A stretch of 64,000 bases of DNA from Saccharofermentans sp. (GTDB lineage: Bacteria; Bacillota; Clostridia; Saccharofermentanales; Saccharofermentanaceae). Made by a program: the position numbers and the translations under genes. Under the pieces are notes generated by a model. The model was not told the origin of the DNA. It did no database searches and saw only the letters and a program-made list of their open reading frames with translations. Shown piece by piece: positions 59,283 to 64,000 of this stretch (position 1 is the first letter of the stretch; each line of letters begins with the position of its first letter). Where the stretch lies: positions 186,001 through 250,000 of the forward strand of contig JAILMW010000033.1 in assembly GCA_024692235.1 (NCBI GenBank), given 5' to 3'.

Positions 59283-61304
59283 ATGGGAAGAAAAGCGGTA
59301 GCGGCATTGTCTTCGATAATGGCGCTTCTTATGACAGGCTGTACTGTCGCAGAAAGTATTCCGACGACAAGTGAGACAAGTATACAGGTTCAGGATATAT
59401 CGGCGATAAGAGCTCAGGACGATTTTTACGGATATATAAATTCGTCATATCTTGTAAGTCTTGATACCGATGATTCTGACGGCTACGGAGGATCTTTCGA
59501 CGATGTCTCCGCAGTAATAAGCGACAGGCTCGATGAGATCATAAGAGAGATCGCTCAGGGCGATCGTGAGAGCTATCTGCCCGGAAGTAATGAGCAGCTT
59601 ATATATGATCTTTATTATCTGCTTCTTGATGCATCTGCCGGTACAGACGGATCATTTATGAGTGATGAGGATGTTACCTCTTTCGAACAGAAATGTGCTG
59701 AGATATTAAACGCAGCTTCGATAGATGAGCTTCTTTACATTGTGGGAGATCTTTACAGGGAATATAACGTTGATCCGATATTCACTCCGACTGTCACACC
59801 GGATCTTAATGATTCGGGAAAAAGTGCAGTCGGAATAACTCCGTTTTACAGCCCTGAAGGTACTGAACTGGAGGTAATCGTACTTGGAGGAAATGATGCG
59901 AGTGATACGGCCAGGTCGTTCACTAATGTTCTTATAGACGCCGGCGTGGATTCACAGGAAGCAGAGGAGAGGGGAATAGAAGATACGCTCCTTCTGATGC
60001 AGATAGGTTATGCTACTGATTTTGATATTGTAAATATGCTCGAGGAGAATCTGGTAGAAGCTCCTAAGTATATGATTTATCTTACAGAAGATGAGATCGA
60101 TGATCTGTGCCCCAATGTCGGTCATGAAGGAATATTAGCGACAATGGGGATCGAAGACGATTATGTGGACGGTATTTATATCGTGCTTGAAGACCAGCTT
60201 TCCGCAATAGATTCACTTCTTACCGAAGATAATCTTGAGAGTTGGAAAGATATCACGCTTTTAAGTTTTGTTAACAGCATTAAGAGTTTTCTCCCTGAAA
60301 GCTACGGCGGATCAAGCATCGCCTATTCCAATGACAGTTATGCGATACGCGAAGTAAAGCGTTATCTCAGCACCGAGCTGAGTGAGGAATATGTCGAGCG
60401 ATATTATGATGAAGAGACTGTAAGTGCCGTAGAGGATCTGGTCTACGATATTCGTGACGAGTATGAGGAAATGATAAATGACTGCGAATGGATGAGCGAT
60501 GAAGGCAAAGCTCTTGCTGTTGAGAAGCTCATGAGCATCGAATTCTATATAGGAGCAGATGAACCTCATGTGACAGATCCTTCAGATGCGGATCTTATCG
60601 GTGCCTCGTGCTTTGAGACTCGTTTAGCTTTAAATGTCAGATCATATGAGAGGTGGTTATCGGAACTTCGAGGGGAGTACGAGAGTTCAGGATTCGAGGG
60701 AATGCTGCCGACTACCGCAAATGCCTGCTACAATCCGATATCTAATTGCGTAGTCATTCCGCTCGGTATCATGGACGCGCCCTTTTACGATAAGGATGCA
60801 TCTTATTATACGAATCTTGGCGGTATAGGATCGATAATAGGACATGAGATATCTCATGCATTTGATTATCACAGTATGTGGTTTGATATGAATGGAAATT
60901 ATAACCCCGAATGGATGCCTCAGGAAGACAGGGATGCATTTGAGGAAGTAGCTCTCTCGATATCCGAATATTATTCATCCTATACAGTGCTTACTTACCA
61001 TAATGTCGACGGGGATCTTACAATAGGAGAGAATATGGCTGATATATCAGGTCTTGAAGTCATATTGAGGATGGCAGGTGATCTTGATGCGAAGAAGGAG
61101 ATATTCGAGAATTTTGCCGTATGCTTTGCATCGGTATCCACAAGAGATATTGCATTATCTTCGCTGTCAAGTGATCCCCATAGTCCCAATCAGATTAGAG
61201 TCAATGCTACTGTTGCTCTCTTCCCGGAATTCTATGAGATATATGAAGTAACTTCTGAAGATCTTATGTATGTACAGGAAGATTGCAGAGTCAGAAGATG
61301 GTAA
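59283..61304 (+). CDS. M13-family (neprilysin-like) zinc metallopeptidase, lipoprotein
   Basis: A 673-residue lipoprotein with lipobox LMTGC (Cys20). The catalytic part is complete: CYNPISNCVVIPLGIMD, the HEISH motif (521-525, two His ligands and the catalytic Glu), GENMADISG (third zinc ligand Glu583), and SPNQIRVNATVALFPEFYEIY. The C-terminus CRVRRW resembles the family CxVW end. It lies outside the membrane and would cut peptides. The N-terminal part is very acidic and Ser/Asp-rich. It is followed 15 bp later by an ABC permease gene. Confidence 0.93.
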   Translation: MGRKAVAALSSIMALLMTGCTVAESIPTTSETSIQVQDISAIRAQDDFYGYINSSYLVSLDTDDSDGYGGSFDDVSAVISDRLDEIIREIAQGDRESYLPGSNEQLIYDLYYLLLDASAGTDGSFMSDEDVTSFEQKCAEILNAASIDELLYIVGDLYREYNVDPIFTPTVTPDLNDSGKSAVGITPFYSPEGTELEVIVLGGNDASDTARSFTNVLIDAGVDSQEAEERGIEDTLLLMQIGYATDFDIVNMLEENLVEAPKYMIYLTEDEIDDLCPNVGHEGILATMGIEDDYVDGIYIVLEDQLSAIDSLLTEDNLESWKDITLLSFVNSIKSFLPESYGGSSIAYSNDSYAIREVKRYLSTELSEEYVERYYDEETVSAVEDLVYDIRDEYEEMINDCEWMSDEGKALAVEKLMSIEFYIGADEPHVTDPSDADLIGASCFETRLALNVRSYERWLSELRGEYESSGFEGMLPTTANACYNPISNCVVIPLGIMDAPFYDKDASYYTNLGGIGSIIGHEISHAFDYHSMWFDMNGNYNPEWMPQEDRDAFEEVALSISEYYSSYTVLTYHNVDGDLTIGENMADISGLEVILRMAGDLDAKKEIFENFAVCFASVSTRDIALSSLSSDPHSPNQIRVNATVALFPEFYEIYEVTSEDLMYVQEDCRVRRW

Positions 61305-61319
61305 GAGAGGGATAGGAGA

Positions 61320-63848
61320 ATGGGTATTATATTAAAGCATTCAATCAGGAATATTCTTTCCAAGCCGTTAAGACTTATCGTACTGGTTCTATGTATAACG
61401 ATAGCGTGTTTTGCTGCATTGCTGTCTTTTGATCTTAAGGGCAATATCATTACATACCTGAACAGCTATACGATGCATGTCTTCGGAGATGTGGATATCG
61501 CTGTTGTCGGAGGTGACGAAGACTGTCTTAAAGGTATCGAAGATATCTCTGATGTTACATGTACGGGCATAGCCGGAAGTCGTTCGTATTTTTATTCACA
61601 CGATCCTGAAGATTATCATTATATCGAAGAGGATAATTATCATTACATATCGTTCTCTTCGCTTGAAGCTGCATGTCATATGCGACTTATAGCCGATGAT
61701 CTGGTAATAGATGATAATTCGGCTGTAGCTTCCGGGGAATTCCTGGAAAAATATGATATGAAGATCGGGGATACTGTGACTATCAGGACCGGGGATGATG
61801 AGAGCATAGATCTTATAATAACCGATTCCTATGATATTGAGACTACATACCTTGAAAAAGATCTTCTTATAGTATCGGAAAATGTAATGAAGAGGGCAAC
61901 TTGTTCTGCCTCAACTAACCACACTTTGTGGTTCATCGATGTAGCAGATCAGAAAGCGGTATCCGAAGTCGCAGCTCTTATAAGACATAATGCGCCCAAA
62001 GCTAATGTTCTCGATCTTTATTCCATAGCTGATGATAATGAAGAAAATATAAAGGAATTTACTTATCTGTTCTATCTGATCTTCCTCATCACATTCCTTC
62101 TTGTGATCTTTGTGACCATAAGCCTTGCCGAGAAGATAGTAAATGAGCGAATGTCTGTTATAGGTACTCTTCGAAGTCTTGGTGTGAAACCTTTCAAGAC
62201 TGCCCTGATCCTGCTTGTAGAGAATGCGCTCTATGCGGTTATCGGAGCCGTATTCGGTTCGATCCTGTATTCTGTTCTGAAAACGCCGCTTCTGAAGAGC
62301 ATTTTTTTCTTTGTAGACGGCGAAGATTTCTTCACTGATACAGTCAAGCATATGAAAGCTACTCCCGTGTCATTATATGTTGCTATAATAATAGGAGCGA
62401 TAATTGTTGAATGTGCTTATCCGCTTTTTGAACTTATTAAGGCAGTAAAGACACCTATAAGAGACATAATCTTCAATAACAAGGATACAGAATTCAAGTA
62501 CACATGGAAAAGGGTGTATATCGGAGCCGCGGCAGCTCTTATAAGTATCGTCACATTGTTTATGGTAAAGAGCTTTGCTCTTCTTGTAGTATCGTTTGTA
62601 AGCGGTGTTGTCGCACTTGCCGTGATCCTTCCTTATATCATAAGGTTCATAGCATATGTGTTGGCTCATATCTTTAAGAAGTGTAAGATGCCGGTTGCTC
62701 AACTGGCATCCGAGAATATCAGTCGTAACAAATCTACTATGGGTAATTCCACGCTCTGCGTCATCTCGCTTCTTTTATCCGTTATAATCGTATCTGTTGC
62801 AGGACCGCTGTGGAAATGGTTATCTCCGGATAATCTCGGATATGATGTGAAAGCAAATATACTTTATGTCGACGGAGAAGATTATTCTTATCTTAAGAAT
62901 GTAGAAGGGATCATTGATTACGATTATATATATTCATATCATTGCTTTGGTACGATAGCGGGTCCTTCCGGGCAATCCTATGATGACGATAATGATGATC
63001 CGATGATATCGGTCAATGCGGATACTGCGCATACGCTCTGCAATTATCTCCCTCGAGAACCTTATGGTCTTACACCGGACGAGATCGTTATATCGGAATA
63101 TCTTGCAGAGCGATACGCCATAAGCGTCGGTGAAGAGATTACCGTGACACTTCACACTGACAGCGACTTTCCGAATATATTTACTTTCAAAGTGGCGGGT
63201 ATTTATGATCCTTATGATGTCTCAGGCGATGCCGTGCCTGATGATGTAAAAGTAATTATCCTTAATCCCGATTTCTATGATCAGCATTTCAGGGGATTTC
63301 TTAATGAAATACTCTTCGTGACCGACGATCCCGATATGCTCAAAAAGGAGCTTGAAGACTGTTCGGACAGTTCACAAGTTACCTTTACGACTGAAGCTGA
63401 GGATGTAATCTCCATGAGGATGGAATCATCCGGATTTCTGACTATACTGTATTCCATTATGGCAGGCAGTCTGATACTGACATTTATCGGTATATCGGGT
63501 AATCAGGCGTTCTCCTTTGTGACAAGGAAGCGTGAGACGGCGCTTTTGTATTCGGTGGCACTCGGCAGAAAGAAGATGAAAAGACTTATATTCTTCGAAA
63601 GCCTTTTCTCCATATTAAGTTCTGCCGTCGTAGCGACAGCTTCTGCTCCGGTATTCTATTACACGCTCTCACATCTTCTGTCATCGATAACGGATGATAA
63701 TGTTAATATCCTCGAAGTCCGTTATATTGATTTCGACATTATAGCGATCTTTATAGCGGTCATAGTCTCGGTATATCTTCTTACGGTCATTGTCCCTTAC
63801 AGAGCGCTTCGTAAGATGAATATCGCGCAAGAGCTTAAATATGAGTAA
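61320..63848 (+). CDS. ABC transporter permease, FtsX/MacB type
   Basis: An 842-residue protein. An N-terminal span (about 16-38) is followed by an extracytoplasmic domain (about 40-245), then FtsX-type spans (about 248-275, 295-315, 350-372), further spans (about 396-450), a second span pair with LASENISRNKSTMGNSTLCV at the start of the second half, a second outer domain and a final FtsX core (about 710-840). Such proteins export peptides or release lipoproteins or drive wall hydrolases, without passing substrates through a channel. The next gene encodes the ATPase. Confidence 0.92.
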   Translation: MGIILKHSIRNILSKPLRLIVLVLCITIACFAALLSFDLKGNIITYLNSYTMHVFGDVDIAVVGGDEDCLKGIEDISDVTCTGIAGSRSYFYSHDPEDYHYIEEDNYHYISFSSLEAACHMRLIADDLVIDDNSAVASGEFLEKYDMKIGDTVTIRTGDDESIDLIITDSYDIETTYLEKDLLIVSENVMKRATCSASTNHTLWFIDVADQKAVSEVAALIRHNAPKANVLDLYSIADDNEENIKEFTYLFYLIFLITFLLVIFVTISLAEKIVNERMSVIGTLRSLGVKPFKTALILLVENALYAVIGAVFGSILYSVLKTPLLKSIFFFVDGEDFFTDTVKHMKATPVSLYVAIIIGAIIVECAYPLFELIKAVKTPIRDIIFNNKDTEFKYTWKRVYIGAAAALISIVTLFMVKSFALLVVSFVSGVVALAVILPYIIRFIAYVLAHIFKKCKMPVAQLASENISRNKSTMGNSTLCVISLLLSVIIVSVAGPLWKWLSPDNLGYDVKANILYVDGEDYSYLKNVEGIIDYDYIYSYHCFGTIAGPSGQSYDDDNDDPMISVNADTAHTLCNYLPREPYGLTPDEIVISEYLAERYAISVGEEITVTLHTDSDFPNIFTFKVAGIYDPYDVSGDAVPDDVKVIILNPDFYDQHFRGFLNEILFVTDDPDMLKKELEDCSDSSQVTFTTEAEDVISMRMESSGFLTILYSIMAGSLILTFIGISGNQAFSFVTRKRETALLYSVALGRKKMKRLIFFESLFSILSSAVVATASAPVFYYTLSHLLSSITDDNVNILEVRYIDFDIIAIFIAVIVSVYLLTVIVPYRALRKMNIAQELKYE

Positions 63849-63870
63849 TGACGGTCAAAGGAGATCTTAT

Positions 63871-64000
63871 ATGGATACGATAATAACAGTAGATAACGTA
63901 TATAAATCATTCGGTAAAGGTGATCTTGAAGTTAAGGTCTTACAGGGAGCGGATCTTACGATAAGAAAGGGTGAATTCATCTCTCTTATGGGACCTTCGG
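63871..64000 (+). CDS. ABC transporter ATP-binding protein, 3'-truncated by the window edge
   Basis: The visible 43 residues start MDTIITVDNVYKSFGKGDLEVKV... and end at the beginning of the Walker A motif (LMGPS). They match the MacB/LolD-type ATPases that pair with FtsX-fold permeases. An AAAGGAG site precedes the ATG. It forms the second half of the transporter whose permease lies just upstream. Confidence 0.92.
   Translation, partial: MDTIITVDNVYKSFGKGDLEVKVLQGADLTIRKGEFISLMGPS

Overview
The window reads as a chromosomal segment of a low-to-mid GC Gram-positive anaerobe of the class Clostridia. The support is the def-fmt-rsmB-rlmN-stp-prkC-rsgA-rpe-thiN block, a PASTA-domain kinase, a T-box leader on thrS, a BirA-controlled bioY, an LPXTG-type surface protein, a DUF5688 protein and many lipoproteins with Gram-positive lipoboxes. 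I cannot fix the family from sequence alone. No rRNA, tRNA, CRISPR array, integrase, transposase or prophage was seen. Promoters are mostly of the extended -10 type (TGn-TATAAT).

Layout. 1-2048: tail of a DUF2974 hydrolase, a beta-lactamase-fold serine hydrolase, a tautomerase and a TIGR04076 protein. 2308-11289: the N-formylmethionine, ribosome-maturation and Ser/Thr-kinase operon. 11456-15274: a DUF5688 protein and a large VaFE-type sortase-anchored adhesin. 15345-22559: nudC, ppx-ppk polyphosphate genes, galM and a membrane protein. 22609-27049 (minus strand): a membrane protein, glnS and gltX. 27154-32684: a 70-bp tandem repeat, a degenerate AroB-like gene, a degenerate M28-peptidase lipoprotein, dtd, a PAS-GGDEF protein and nagA. 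32712-36292: a CdaA-YbbR fusion, a GlmU-like acyltransferase and glmM. 36326-43872: three paralogous lipoproteins, a HEAT protein, a GH5-like lipoprotein without its catalytic residues and a CapA-like lipoprotein. 43913-49726: purE-purF-purN-purO-AICARFT-purD. 49723-52716: a nadD-yqeK fusion and rsfS, separated by a reverse transcriptase preceded by a structured RNA. 52876-55186: comEA, birA and bioY. 55242-64000: a GT-C-like membrane protein, T-box-thrS, an M13 lipoprotein and the start of an ABC export or lipoprotein-release system.

The most notable item is the unit at about 50948-52331. It has a consensus -10 box on the nadD-yqeK stop codon, a 131-nt RNA closed by a perfect 13-bp inverted repeat and containing a predicted pseudoknot, and immediately afterwards a stand-alone reverse transcriptase with YSDD and FLG motifs. 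The arrangement resembles retrons and ncRNA-dependent defence RTs, but the RT lacks the retron VTG signature and no effector gene is adjacent. Other points are three genes whose -10 box lies exactly 7 nt before the ATG (apparent leaderless transcripts), several enzyme-family proteins that have lost catalytic residues, a PurF whose N-terminal nucleophile is Ser instead of Cys, and four Spo0A-box-like repeats at exact 10-bp spacing before comEA.
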